Below, piece after piece: positions 24,927-33,517 of a stretch of DNA of 64,000 nt. Positions within the stretch are counted from its first letter, which is position 1. Each line of letters opens with the position of its first letter. Position numbers and translations under genes: made by a program. The stretch comes from Lachnospiraceae bacterium (GTDB lineage Bacteria; Bacillota; Clostridia; Lachnospirales; Lachnospiraceae). The notes beneath the pieces are model-generated. The model was not told the DNA's origin. It saw only the letters and a program-made list of their open reading frames with translations, and searched no databases. The DNA lies in assembly GCA_017558145.1 (NCBI GenBank), contig JAFYWF010000006.1:21517-85516 (forward strand). Direction: 5' to 3'.

Positions 24927-25231
24927 ATACTCTCCATTTCGTCACTGAGATTATAGTTATATATAGGATTGGGACAAATTGATTCCCATAATTACAGTAC
25001 CAAAGTATATCATTCTTTCTTAGGCCCTACAATATACAAAGTAGTCATAAAATCCCACATATTTCAGTGTTTGCTTGGCGAAAATTGCGATGTCTAAAAC
25101 TTCTATTTTGAAAAAAAATCAATACAATGAAATTACCAAACGAAGAAATTTCTTAAGGCCAAGAAAATTCCAAAATGGGAAAAATCCAGAAATAGGAAAA
25201 AATTCTTTTTGTAAGAAGGGAGAACTAAATA
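24927..25231. other. Intergenic region, divergent promoters only
   Basis: 305 bases between divergent typA and the SSB-like gene. I see AT-rich promoter-like stretches and the GAAGGGAG ribosome site at the right end, but no gene, repeat or structured element I can support. Confidence 0.4.
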
Positions 25232-25882
25232 ATGACAGATAAGATTATGGAAAATAATCAGGTGGTAATCATGGGAACTATTGTAAGTGAGTTCAAATAC
25301 AGCCATGAAATTTTTGGAGAAGGATTTTATATGGTAGACGTAGAAGTACAACGTCTCAGTGATTCTTGTGATATTATCCCACTTATGGTTTCGGAAAGAC
25401 TGCTGGATATGGAACAGGATTACAGAGGAGAAAAGGTAATGGTTACAGGACAATTCAGATCCTATAATCGCCATGAAGAAAAGAAAAATCGATTGATTCT
25501 TTCGGTATTTGCCAGAGAAGTGGAATTCGTAGATGAAATTGAAGAAAGTGCGAAAAGCAATCAAATCTATTTAGATGGATTTATTTGTAAAGAACCTATT
25601 TATAGAAAAACACCATTGGGCAGAGAAATTGCAGATCTTTTAATTGCCGTAAATCGTCCTTATGGAAAAAGTGATTACATACCATGTATTTGTTGGGGAC
25701 GAAATGCCAGATTTGCCAATAGCTTTGAGGTTGGAACGAGGTGTGCTATTTGGGGAAGAATCCAAAGCAGAGAATATATGAAAAAAATTAGTGAAGAAGA
25801 AAATGAAAGAAGAGTAGCCTATGAAGTTTCTGTAAATAAACTAGAATTGTTGGATGAAGAAGCGCAAATGTATATATCCTAA
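25232..25882 (+). CDS. Two-OB-fold single-stranded DNA-binding-like protein
   Basis: The 216-residue protein has two OB-fold segments. The first (12-105: NQVVIMGTIVSEFKYSHE, VMVTGQFRSYNRHEEKKNRL, LSVFAREVEF) and the second (about 112-205: IYLDGFICKEPIYRKTPLGR, ADLLIAVNRPYGKSDYIPCI, WGRIQSREY) both resemble SSB/PriB. Typical bacterial SSB has one OB fold and an acidic tip (DDDIPF), absent here. Such double-OB proteins are common in Lachnospiraceae and are annotated SSB. The exact role is uncertain. GAAGGGAG precedes the ATG. Confidence 0.8.
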   Translation: MTDKIMENNQVVIMGTIVSEFKYSHEIFGEGFYMVDVEVQRLSDSCDIIPLMVSERLLDMEQDYRGEKVMVTGQFRSYNRHEEKKNRLILSVFAREVEFVDEIEESAKSNQIYLDGFICKEPIYRKTPLGREIADLLIAVNRPYGKSDYIPCICWGRNARFANSFEVGTRCAIWGRIQSREYMKKISEEENERRVAYEVSVNKLELLDEEAQMYIS

Positions 25883-25997
25883 ACATAGGAACATAAGAAA
25901 GCTTAGATGCATATTCTATCATAGGTAAAGAGAATTGCATAAATAGGCTGTATTTGTAAAAATAAGTAAAGCCTGAAAAAGAAAAAAACTATAAAAG

Positions 25998-26027
25998 TTG
26001 ACATGAATGGAAAGCGAAGCTTATAAT
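25998..26027 (+). promoter_or_regulatory. dapA promoter
   Basis: TTGACA (25998-26003), an 18-base spacer and a perfect TATAAT (26022-26027), about 30 bases before dapA. There is no room for a lysine riboswitch in the transcript. Confidence 0.8.
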
Positions 26028-26057
26028 AGCTACATACATGTTAAGGAGGATAATACC

Positions 26058-26945
26058 ATGGCAGTTTTTACAGGTGCAGGCGTAGCAATTGTTACACCTT
26101 TTAAAGAAAATGGAGAAGTGAACTATGAAGAGTTCGCTAAACAGATAGAATTACAGATTGCAGGAGAGACAGATGCGATTATCGTTTGTGGAACTACAGG
26201 CGAAGCTTCTACTTTAAGTCACGAGGAACACCTAGATGTTATTCGTTACTGTGTAAAAGTAGTAAATGGAAGATTACCGGTTGTAGCAGGAACAGGGTCT
26301 AATTGTACTGAGACAGCGGTGTATTTATCACAGGAAGCAGAAAAAGCGGGAGCAGATGGTTTGTTGGTGGTAACACCATATTATAATAAAGCTACTCAGA
26401 AGGGGCTTTACGAACATTTTAAAATTGTGGCAGATTCTGTTAAAATTCCTGTAATCTTATATAACATTCCGGGAAGAACCGGTGGAGTAAATATTTTACC
26501 GGAAACTGTGGTTCGTCTTTGTACTGAAGTGGAAAACATTGTTGGTGTAAAAGATGCTACAGGAAACATTTCTCAGGTAGCTAAGATGATGGCATTGGCA
26601 GATGGAAAAGTAGATTTATACTCCGGTAACGATGATCAGATTGTTCCAATTCTTTCATTAGGAGGAAAAGGAGTAATTTCAGTATTGTCCAACATTGCAC
26701 CAAAACAGACTCATGATATTTGTGCGAAATATTTTGAAGGTGATGTAGAGGGCAGCCGTAAGATTCAGTTAGATGCTATCGAATTGATTGATGCATTGTT
26801 CTGTGAAGTTAATCCAATTCCGGTGAAAAAAGCATTAAATTTAATGGGATTAAACGCTGGTCCACTTCGTCGTCCATTAACCGAGATGGAAGATGCAAAT
26901 GCCCAAAAGCTTGCAAAAGCAATGAAAGACTTTGGACTTTTATAA
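26058..26945 (+). CDS. dapA: 4-hydroxy-tetrahydrodipicolinate synthase
   Basis: First step of the diaminopimelate/lysine branch: pyruvate plus aspartate semialdehyde. It also feeds dipicolinate for spores. The 295-residue TIM-barrel protein has VAIVTPF, CGTTGEASTLSHEEH, TPYYNKATQKGLYEHF with the proton-relay Tyr, YNIPGRTG, and GVKDATGN with the Schiff-base Lys. AAGGAGGA precedes the ATG at 26058; an upstream in-frame start is inside the promoter. dapB follows after a terminator. Confidence 0.97.
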   Translation: MAVFTGAGVAIVTPFKENGEVNYEEFAKQIELQIAGETDAIIVCGTTGEASTLSHEEHLDVIRYCVKVVNGRLPVVAGTGSNCTETAVYLSQEAEKAGADGLLVVTPYYNKATQKGLYEHFKIVADSVKIPVILYNIPGRTGGVNILPETVVRLCTEVENIVGVKDATGNISQVAKMMALADGKVDLYSGNDDQIVPILSLGGKGVISVLSNIAPKQTHDICAKYFEGDVEGSRKIQLDAIELIDALFCEVNPIPVKKALNLMGLNAGPLRRPLTEMEDANAQKLAKAMKDFGLL

Positions 26946-26958
26946 AGTGAGGTATAAC

Positions 26959-26996
26959 AGGCTTGAGAATTTTTCGGATTTTCAAGCCTATTTTTT
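26959..26996 (+). terminator. dapA terminator
   Basis: Stem AGGCTTGA/TCAAGCCT followed by ATTTTTT. Confidence 0.8.
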
Positions 26997-27096
26997 AATG
27001 CGCAGTTTGTGAAAAAGAAAATAGTTCCTTTGCAACATTGCTCGCGCGTTAAAATTGCATAAAGTGCAATTGATACAAAAAAGGAGAATGATAATT

Positions 27097-27858
27097 ATGG
27101 TAAAAGCAATTATGCATGGTTGTAACGGAAAAATGGGACAAGTAATTGCCGGTTTGATTCGTGAGGATGATGGAATAGAATTAGTAGCAGGTGTAGATCC
27201 TTTTACAGGAATTGAAAATCCTTTTCCTGTATTTACAAGTATTCAGGAATGTGACGTGGAAGCAGATGTCATCATTGATTTTGCGGCAGCAGCAGCAGTG
27301 GATGGTTTGTTAGAGTATTGTGTAGAAAAAAAAGTGCCTCTCGTTCTTTGTACCACAGGGCTTAGTGAAGAGCAGTTGAAAAAGGTTGAAGAGGCTGCAA
27401 AAGAGGTAGCTGTGTTAAAATCTGCGAATATGTCTCTTGGAATTAATACTTTGTTAAAGTTATTGAAGGATGCGGCAGCAGTACTTGCACCAGCCGGCTT
27501 TGATATTGAAATCGTAGAAAAGCATCATAATTTAAAAGTAGATGCACCTAGTGGAACAGCCCTTGCTTTGGCAGATTCTATTAATGAAGAATTTGGAAAT
27601 GAATATGAATATATTTATGATAGAAGTCAGAAAAGAGAAAAACGAAGCAAGAAAGAAATTGGTATTTCTGCAGTTCGTGGAGGAACTATTGTCGGTGACC
27701 ATGACGTGATTTTTGCAGGTGTTGATGAAGTAATCACTTTTTCTCATACAGCATATTCTAAGGCGGTATTTGGAAAAGGGGCTGTGCAGGCAGCAAAGTT
27801 TTTAGCAGGAAAACCTGCCGGATATTATAACATGAGTCATGTTATTGATGCGGTATAA
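27097..27858 (+). CDS. dapB: 4-hydroxy-tetrahydrodipicolinate reductase
   Basis: NAD(P)H-dependent second step of the DAP pathway. The 253-residue protein has the nucleotide-binding HGCNGKMGQVI, a catalytic EKHHNLKVDAPSGTALALAD (about 150-169), SAVRGGTIVGDH and a C-terminal GAVQAAKFLAGKPAGYY. AAGGAG precedes the ATG at 27097. It lies 150 bases after dapA but behind a terminator, so it may have its own promoter. Confidence 0.97.
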   Translation: MVKAIMHGCNGKMGQVIAGLIREDDGIELVAGVDPFTGIENPFPVFTSIQECDVEADVIIDFAAAAAVDGLLEYCVEKKVPLVLCTTGLSEEQLKKVEEAAKEVAVLKSANMSLGINTLLKLLKDAAAVLAPAGFDIEIVEKHHNLKVDAPSGTALALADSINEEFGNEYEYIYDRSQKREKRSKKEIGISAVRGGTIVGDHDVIFAGVDEVITFSHTAYSKAVFGKGAVQAAKFLAGKPAGYYNMSHVIDAV

Positions 27859-27877
27859 AGTAGAATAAGAAAAAATA

Positions 27878-27938
27878 ATGGCTGTTGCAAATAGGATATC
27901 GGCTTGGTATCCGGTAGTTGTAACAGCCATAAATTTTT
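27878..27938 (+). terminator. dapB terminator
   Basis: Stem TGGCTGTT/AACAGCCA with an inner GGATA/TATCC extension, then ATTTTTT. Confidence 0.75.
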
Positions 27939-27978
27939 TGTCAGATTTTGGATTTATTCTACTGTAAAAATATCATTA

Positions 27979-28413
27979 TTATCTGGAATTGGTAGCGTCT
28001 TTTACACCATTCCCAACATCTTCTACAGCATTTCCGACACCGTTCATAACATCACCAACAGCATTTCCCACACCATCAACAGCACCTTCCACAGCACCGC
28101 CAACGGTGCCATTAGCATCATTTGTGCCGGTATGATCTATAGTGTTATTATCATCCATAATACCATTTCCATCTAAGACACCGGTACCGTCATTTACGGG
28201 AGTACCATCGATAGGATTGATTTCTTCTGTAGTATTATTAGGGGTAGTCATGTCTTCCTGTACTGTACTTTCTGTATTACCAGGAGTGGTGGTGTTACCC
28301 ACCATATCCTCCTCGGCTGTTTGGTTTGTTGTGGAACCACAACCACAACCTACAACAAGTCCAAGAGCAACTACCAGGAGAAGTACTGCAAGTACATTTG
28401 CTAAATTTTTCAT
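27979..28413 (-). CDS. Putative lipoprotein with Gly/Asn-rich repeats
   Basis: The 144-residue protein has a signal peptide with a lipobox (VALGLVVGC, Cys at about 23), so it is probably anchored to the outside of the membrane. The mature part is low-complexity: Thr/Asn-rich (NTTTPGNTESTVQ), then degenerate G-x-G-N-A-V repeats (DGVGNAVGDVMNGVGNAVED). No enzyme domain is visible. GGAGG precedes the start. It is monocistronic and convergent with dapB. The role is unknown. Confidence 0.75.
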   Translation of the reverse strand: MKNLANVLAVLLLVVALGLVVGCGCGSTTNQTAEEDMVGNTTTPGNTESTVQEDMTTPNNTTEEINPIDGTPVNDGTGVLDGNGIMDDNNTIDHTGTNDANGTVGGAVEGAVDGVGNAVGDVMNGVGNAVEDVGNGVKDATNSR

Positions 28414-28646
28414 TTTTTCCTCCGTTCCGCAAGAATTCTTTGCATTGAAATTGTAATAAATAGAATTTATAATGATACTGTTCCAGAGGATATTTTTTGT
28501 TCCTAATGTAAAGAAACAATATCGTTATATGTTCTAACATTAGTATGGAAAGAAAATACAGTTTTATACAAAAATTAAATATCTTGTAAATTAAATTTTT
28601 TACAAAAAAGTATTTAAAATGAGAGAAACAGAATTGGAGATGCATT

Positions 28647-29414
28647 ATGAAATTTCGACCATGTATAGATATTCATAACGGACAGGTAAAGCAGATTGTA
28701 GGGGGAACGTTGCAGGATCAGGGCGATCAGGCAAAAGAAAACTTTGTAGCAGCACAGGATGCCTCTTTTTTTGCAAAATTATATGAACGTTATGGACTTC
28801 ATGGTGGACATATTATTTTATTAAATGGAAAAGACAGTCCATATTATGAAGTTACGAAAGCACAAGCCATATCTGCTTTGCAGGCATATCCTAGGGGGAT
28901 GCAAATTGGCGGTGGTATTAACGATGAAAATGCTTATGAATATTTAGAAAAGGGAGCTGACAAAGTTATTGTTACCTCCTATGTATTTAAGGACGGCAGA
29001 GTTTCTTATGAAAATTTAGAAAAATTAGTAAAAGCAGTAGGAAAAGAAAATTTAGTTTTGGATTTAAGTTGTCGAAAAAAAGATGGACAATACTATATTG
29101 TAACTGATCGATGGCAAAAATATACGGATGTAATTTTGAATGAAAAAACATTAAATTATTTTGCAACGTATTGTGATGAGTTTTTGGTCCATGCAGTGGA
29201 TGTGGAAGGAAAAGCTGCAGGAATTGAAGTAGAAGTCGCTTCCTTACTGGGAGAATGGGGGAAACTTGCCATTACTTATGCAGGAGGAATTCATACTTAT
29301 GAAGACTTAGAAGAATTGAGAAAATTAGGAAAAGGAAACATTGATTTTACCATAGGAAGTGCCTTGGATTTATTTGGAGGCAAACTGGAGTTTGAAAAGA
29401 TAGTAAGAATATAA
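28647..29414 (+). CDS. hisA: HisA of the eukaryotic HIS6 type
   Basis: ProFAR isomerase of histidine synthesis. The 255-residue TIM barrel starts FRPCIDIHNGQVKQIVGGTL, contains GGHIILLNGKDSPYY, QIGGGINDENAYEYLEKGAD, VLDLSCRKKDGQYYIVTDRW, LVHAVDVEGKAAG and ITYAGGIHTYEDL. This pattern (DIHNGQVKQIVGGTL, HAVDVEGK) is that of the yeast/plant HIS6 form rather than standard bacterial HisA. No other his genes lie nearby. GGAGATGCATT precedes the ATG. Confidence 0.88.
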   Translation: MKFRPCIDIHNGQVKQIVGGTLQDQGDQAKENFVAAQDASFFAKLYERYGLHGGHIILLNGKDSPYYEVTKAQAISALQAYPRGMQIGGGINDENAYEYLEKGADKVIVTSYVFKDGRVSYENLEKLVKAVGKENLVLDLSCRKKDGQYYIVTDRWQKYTDVILNEKTLNYFATYCDEFLVHAVDVEGKAAGIEVEVASLLGEWGKLAITYAGGIHTYEDLEELRKLGKGNIDFTIGSALDLFGGKLEFEKIVRI

Positions 29415-29431
29415 ATAAGATATTAAGGCAA

Positions 29432-29480
29432 AAAAGGACTGCTACATAGAATATAAAATTCTAATGTAACAGTCCTTTTA
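29432..29480 (+). terminator. hisA terminator
   Basis: Stem AAAAGGACTG against CAGTCCTTTT with an internal imperfect extension. Confidence 0.8.
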
Positions 29481-29611
29481 GGCTTAATTCATTAAACTAA
29501 TTGCGTGTCATACAAAACAAAGAGATACTTCTTACTTCTATTTATATAGAAACGTCATATCGGATAATGATTAAATTAGGTAATTACAAGAGCCTCCCCT
29601 TTTTAGGCTAC

Positions 29612-29812
29612 TTATAATTTAACTACGTTAACCGCCTGAGGTCCTTTTTCTCCGTTAACTACTTCGAATTCTACTGCAGCGCCTTCTTCTAAGGATTTGA
29701 ATCCTTCCATAACAAGACCTGAGTAGTGAACGAATACATCGTTTCCTGCTTCGTCGGAGATAAAGCCGTAGCCTTTCTGGTTGTTAAACCATTTTACTGT
29801 ACCTTTGTTCAT
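29612..29812 (-). CDS. Cold shock protein
   Basis: The 66-residue single OB-fold RNA chaperone has both RNA-binding motifs: [13 protein letters not shown] and DVFVHYSGL, and ends [10 protein letters not shown]. It melts mRNA structure and is usually abundant. GGAGGA lies before the ATG at 29812; the longer in-frame upstream part is its 5' untranslated region. Confidence 0.95.
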   Translation of the reverse strand: MNKGTVKWFNNQKGYGFISDEAGNDVFVHYSGLVMEGFKSLEEGAAVEFEVVNGEKGPQAVNVVKL

Positions 29813-30044
29813 CGCAAAAGTCCTCCACAAAAATAATACGTTGCCTTGGCAACAAACATAGAATATCATAGTCTGATATAATTGTAAAGATTTCCAATAA
29901 GGGAAAAATTAGTCAACTAGTTGACTTTTTTATTAATTAGGAGAATAATGTAAAAGAGTCATTTTTGTACAAAATAAATGGTATTTAAGGTTTCCATAGA
30001 GTAGATAAAAGGGAACCATTTTATAGAAAAGGTAGGATGAAATT

Positions 30045-31112
30045 ATGTTAGACATCAGATATGAAAAAACAACAAGTCCAAAACAGATTCCGGGGCCGGA
30101 AAATCCATTGACCTTTGGAACAATTTTTACGGATCACATGTTTATCATGGATTATAGTGATGATAAGGGCTGGTATGATCCAAGAATTGTACCTTATGCA
30201 CCTATTTCATTGTATCCATCAGCGATGGTGTTCCATTATGGACAGGAAATGTTTGAAGGTTTAAAAGCGTATAAAGCGGATGATGGAAGAACTTTGTTGT
30301 TCCGTCCTGATAAAAATATTGAAAGAGCTAATAATACTAATGAAAGAATTTGTATTCCTAAGATTCCGGCAGAGGATTTTCTTCAGGCATTGAAAGCGAT
30401 TGTAAAGATGGATGAAGCGTGGATTCCAACAAAACAGGGAACTTCTCTTTATATCAGACCATTTATTATTGCAACGGATCCTTTCCTTGGAGTAAGACCA
30501 TCTCACACATACCAGTTTATCATTATTCTTTCACCGGTAGGTGCTTACTATCCTGAAGGATTAAATCCGGTAAAAATCTGGATTGAAGATGAATATGTAA
30601 GAGCGGTTCGTGGTGGTCTTGGAGAAGCGAAAGCAGGTGCTAACTATGTGGCCAGCTTAAAAGCGCAGGTAAAGGCACACGATGCAGGATATTCCCAAGT
30701 ACTTTGGTTAGATGGTGTGGAAAGAAAATACATCGAAGAAGTAGGAGCCATGAATATTTTCTTCAAAATTAATGGTAAAGTTGTAACACCTATGTTAAAT
30801 GGAAGTATTTTACCTGGTGTTACAAGAAGAAGTTGTATCGAGCTTTGCAAACAGTGGGGATATGAAGTAGAAGAAAGAAAGATTTCTGCAAAAGAATTAT
30901 TTGATGCAGCCCTGGATGGTACTTTGGAAGAAGTATGGGGTACAGGTACAGCAGCAGTAATTTCTCCGGTAGGACATCTCCGTGAAGGTGATACAGATGT
31001 AGAAATCGGTGACGGCGGAATTGGGGAATTAAGCCAGAGACTATATGACACTATTACAGGAATTCAGCTTGGTAAAATCGAAGGACCTGAAGGTTGGGTA
31101 GTGGAAGTGTAA
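30045..31112 (+). CDS. ilvE: Branched-chain amino acid aminotransferase
   Basis: PLP fold-type IV enzyme for the last step of Val, Leu and Ile synthesis. The 355-residue protein is of the longer BCAT form: FGTIFTDHMFIMDYSDDKGW, VFHYGQEMFEGLKAYK, SLYIRPFIIATDPFLGV, the PLP lysine in GLGEAKAGANYVAS, EEVGAMNIFF, and GTGTAAVISPVG. GTAGGATG precedes the ATG. It is monocistronic with a strong terminator; no T-box is seen upstream. Confidence 0.95.
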   Translation: MLDIRYEKTTSPKQIPGPENPLTFGTIFTDHMFIMDYSDDKGWYDPRIVPYAPISLYPSAMVFHYGQEMFEGLKAYKADDGRTLLFRPDKNIERANNTNERICIPKIPAEDFLQALKAIVKMDEAWIPTKQGTSLYIRPFIIATDPFLGVRPSHTYQFIIILSPVGAYYPEGLNPVKIWIEDEYVRAVRGGLGEAKAGANYVASLKAQVKAHDAGYSQVLWLDGVERKYIEEVGAMNIFFKINGKVVTPMLNGSILPGVTRRSCIELCKQWGYEVEERKISAKELFDAALDGTLEEVWGTGTAAVISPVGHLREGDTDVEIGDGGIGELSQRLYDTITGIQLGKIEGPEGWVVEV

Positions 31113-31140
31113 CATTGAAGTTTGAATAGAGAAAGAGATG

Positions 31141-31173
31141 AAAAACGACCGGTGAGTGATGCCGGTCGTTTTT
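31141..31173. terminator. Bidirectional terminator
   Basis: 11-bp stem AAAACGACCGG/CCGGTCGTTTT between convergent ilvE and the XRE gene. Confidence 0.85.
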
Positions 31174-31182
31174 GTGCTATTT

Positions 31183-31407
31183 CTATATAGAGGGGTAAGG
31201 ATGTTTTTTTGTGGTAAGACCACATAAATAATCAAGACTTACATTGTAATATTTTGCAAGACTGATTAAGTGTCGAATGGGCATTTCGTTGGCACCCCGC
31301 TCGTATCTGGCATACATAGTTTGGGAAGTCCCTAAAATATCTGCGATTTCTTGTTGTGTTTTATCGGAGTCTTCACGCAGATTTCTGATTCGTGTAACAT
31401 AATTCAT
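31183..31407 (-). CDS. XRE regulator next to the exopolysaccharide operon
   Basis: A 74-residue single-domain Cro/C1-type HTH protein: YVTRIRNLREDSDKTQQEIA, DILGTSQTMYARYERGANEM, LAKYYNVSLDYLCGL. There is no effector domain. The ATG at 31407 is preceded by AGAGG; a frame open to 31593 gives an implausible N-terminus. It is divergent from the capsule/EPS operon with a 500-base gap holding four TAGTAMA-N4-TTTACTA boxes, one inside the operon promoter. It is likely the local repressor of both units (inference). Confidence 0.88.
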   Translation of the reverse strand: MNYVTRIRNLREDSDKTQQEIADILGTSQTMYARYERGANEMPIRHLISLAKYYNVSLDYLCGLTTKKHPYPSI

Positions 31408-31628
31408 AGGTACCTCTTTGCGTTTTGAATACATGTTTTTAAAATAGAAGTAATATAAAAAAAATGAAAAGTCATTTCTTTGGTATATCTGTAACTGTAT
31501 CTGGATAGGATGGAGTAATGGAGTGGAATTTATATTGCATATAGAAAGAAAAATAGAATTTTTTAAATTCTTATTCGATGGAATACTGTTCATTTATATA
31601 TCATCTCCCTTGTTAAAATAGTCTAACA

Positions 31629-31671
31629 TAGTACATTTTTTTACTATGTTGTTTAGTACATATTTTTACTA
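31629..31671. promoter_or_regulatory. Two TAGTACA-N4-TTTACTA boxes, XRE side
   Basis: 18-bp inverted repeats at 31629-31646 (TAGTACATTTTTTTACTA) and 31654-31671 (TAGTACATATTTTTACTA), 25 bp centre to centre. They lie upstream of the XRE gene and differ from the operon-side boxes by one base in the left arm and by the spacer. Confidence 0.7.
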
Positions 31672-31814
31672 TTCTGATTCATTTCTATTCATTTTATATG
31701 AAAAAAATTCATTTTATTTTTAAAAGAACACCCCTTAGTTCATTAGGTTTTGTGTTTTTTTACGTTTGTAATACTAATTTTGTAGATTAAGAAAAGATTA
31801 AGTAGAAATATGGA

Positions 31815-31843
31815 TTGACTTTAGTAAAGATATTTACTAAAAT
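31815..31843 (+). promoter_or_regulatory. EPS operon promoter
   Basis: TTGACT (31815-31820), a 17-base spacer and TAAAAT (31838-31843). The spacer is occupied almost exactly by the operator box at 31822-31839, so a bound repressor would block RNA polymerase. Confidence 0.75.
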
Positions 31844-31865
31844 GTCGTAGTAAAGATATTTACTA
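31822..31865. promoter_or_regulatory. Two TAGTAAA-GATA-TTTACTA operators, operon side
   Basis: Identical 18-bp boxes at 31822-31839 and 31848-31865, 26 bp centre to centre, the first between -35 and -10 and the second downstream over the start site. They are probably bound by the XRE protein at 31183-31407. Confidence 0.8.
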
Positions 31866-31907
31866 AAATGCCATGAGACTGTTATGAATTAGAAAGAGAC
31901 TTTTTAG

Positions 31908-32633
31908 ATGAATGGATTTATAGACATGCATTGCCATATTCTTCCGGGAGTAGATGATGGTGCTAAGAATTTGGAGAAAACCAGAGAGATGCTTCAAATG
32001 GCATATGAGGAAGGTATTCGTGAAATTATTGTTACGCCGCATTATTTTGCCACTAGGAAAAGTGCTTCTGTGGAAAAGATTCGACAGACAATTTTGGATG
32101 TGGAAAAACAGATGGAAGAGTGGAAAATTGGAATCAAATTATATCCCGGAAATGAGATTTATTATCGAAACGGAATCGAAGATATTTTGGATGAAAAACA
32201 GATTTGTACATTGGCAGAGAGTAAATATGTATTGGTAGAATTCGATCCTATGACGGAATATTCCTATTTAAGAGACGGTATTTTAAAGTTGGATAGCTAT
32301 GGATATATTCCTATTTTGGCACATACAGAACGATATGAATGTCTGTTTGAAAAAAAAGAACGTTTACAGAGAGTGAAAGATCATGGGGGTCTCATTCAGG
32401 TCAATGCATCCTCTTTTTTAGGAGGTATGTTTGATGAAATGGCTAAACGGGCCAAATATATTATGAAAAATGACTTGTTGGATTTTATAGGAACGGATGC
32501 CCATAGCAGTGGGAAAAGAAGTCCAAAAATAAAAGATACAGCTTCCTATTTATATAAGAAGTTAGGGGAAAAGAAAGCAGAAAAGATTTTATTTCATAAT
32601 CCTAGAACTGTGTTAGAAAATGGAAATCTGTAA
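31908..32633 (+). CDS. CpsB/YwqE-type PHP tyrosine phosphatase
   Basis: Manganese-dependent phosphatase that removes phosphate from BY-kinases and so tunes polysaccharide length. The 241-residue PHP protein has FIDMHCHILPGVDDGAKN, IVTPHYF, LYPGNEIYY, PILAHTERY and FIGTDAHSSGKRSP, the expected metal-binding His/Asp set. The ribosome site is weak (AGAGAC). It is the first gene of the EPS operon, followed by Wzz and the BY-kinase, its natural substrate. Confidence 0.93.
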   Translation: MNGFIDMHCHILPGVDDGAKNLEKTREMLQMAYEEGIREIIVTPHYFATRKSASVEKIRQTILDVEKQMEEWKIGIKLYPGNEIYYRNGIEDILDEKQICTLAESKYVLVEFDPMTEYSYLRDGILKLDSYGYIPILAHTERYECLFEKKERLQRVKDHGGLIQVNASSFLGGMFDEMAKRAKYIMKNDLLDFIGTDAHSSGKRSPKIKDTASYLYKKLGEKKAEKILFHNPRTVLENGNL

Positions 32634-32664
32634 AAGAAGATAAGAGAAAGTGAAGGAAGTAGAA

Positions 32665-33417
32665 GTGGATACGAGACAGAACCAAGTGGATGAAATAGAG
32701 ATAGATTTACGAGAGGTATTAATTCTTCTGATTAGTAAAGCATGGCTGATTTTGTTGGTAGGGATGTTTACAGCTATTGTAGGTTTTGCCCTAAGCGCAT
32801 TTTTGATAGCACCTACCTTTGAGTCTACCAGTAAGATTTATATTTTGAATAAACAACAGGAAAATACCGTAACGTATTCAGACGTACAGTTGGGAACGCA
32901 ATTAACAAAAGACTATGCAGAGTTGATTACCAGCCGTTTAGTATTGGAGAAAGTAATAGAGGATTTAAACCTGACTTCCATACATGAAGACATGGATTAT
33001 GAAGCAATGTTGGAAAAAGTGGAAGTTACAACACCTACGGATACCCGTATTTTGTCCATTACGGTAACCGATACAGATCCGGTGATGGCTATGAATATTG
33101 CCAATAGTGTGAGAGAAGCAGCAGCTGTACATATAAAAAATGTGATGGATATTGAAGCCGTAAATGTAGTAGAAACTGCAAATCTTCCGATGGAGAAAGC
33201 GACACCAAGTATTTTAAAGTGGACTGTCATTGGAGGATGTATTGGAGCTTTTATTGTGATGGCGATAGTATTGTTAATTTTCTTTATGGACGACACCATT
33301 AAAACCAGTGATGACGTGGAAAAATATTTGGGGCTTAGCACTTTGGCATTAATTCCTTTGGATAGTCAGGTTGCGTCTGGAAAAAATGGAAAGAAAAAGT
33401 CCGTCAAGAAAAAATAA
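32665..33417 (+). CDS. Wzz/YveK-type chain length regulator
   Basis: Membrane adaptor that controls polymer length and activates the BY-kinase. The 250-residue protein has a helix near residues 22-48 (LLISKAWLILLVGMFTAIVG), an extracellular coiled region with QLGTQLTKDYAELITSRLVLE, and a second helix about 190-210 preceded by the proline-rich PMEKATPSILKW. It ends in a basic tail. The GTG at 32665 has AAGGAAG five bases upstream; GTG 32650 is also in frame but less favoured. Confidence 0.9.
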   Translation: MDTRQNQVDEIEIDLREVLILLISKAWLILLVGMFTAIVGFALSAFLIAPTFESTSKIYILNKQQENTVTYSDVQLGTQLTKDYAELITSRLVLEKVIEDLNLTSIHEDMDYEAMLEKVEVTTPTDTRILSITVTDTDPVMAMNIANSVREAAAVHIKNVMDIEAVNVVETANLPMEKATPSILKWTVIGGCIGAFIVMAIVLLIFFMDDTIKTSDDVEKYLGLSTLALIPLDSQVASGKNGKKKSVKKK

Positions 33418-33517
33418 TCTAAACTTAGGATAAGTTTAGAAACATAGAAAAAGCAAAGTCAGTTGTTCCCAAATGAGAAGAGAGTAATGACATTAGAAAA
33501 GAAGAGAAGATAAAGAG

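Noticed and set aside
25883..26057. Lysine riboswitch upstream of dapA
   Set aside because: A strong TTGACA/TATAAT promoter lies about 30 bases before the gene and there is no aptamer-length structured leader.
29880..30044. T-box leader for ilvE
   Set aside because: I see no T-box core sequence or terminator/antiterminator pair in the 230 bases before the gene.
31183..31593. Longer XRE protein starting at 31593
   Set aside because: The added N-terminus is Phe/Tyr/Asn-rich and not protein-like, whereas ATG 31407 has AGAGG at good spacing and starts a standard HTH domain.
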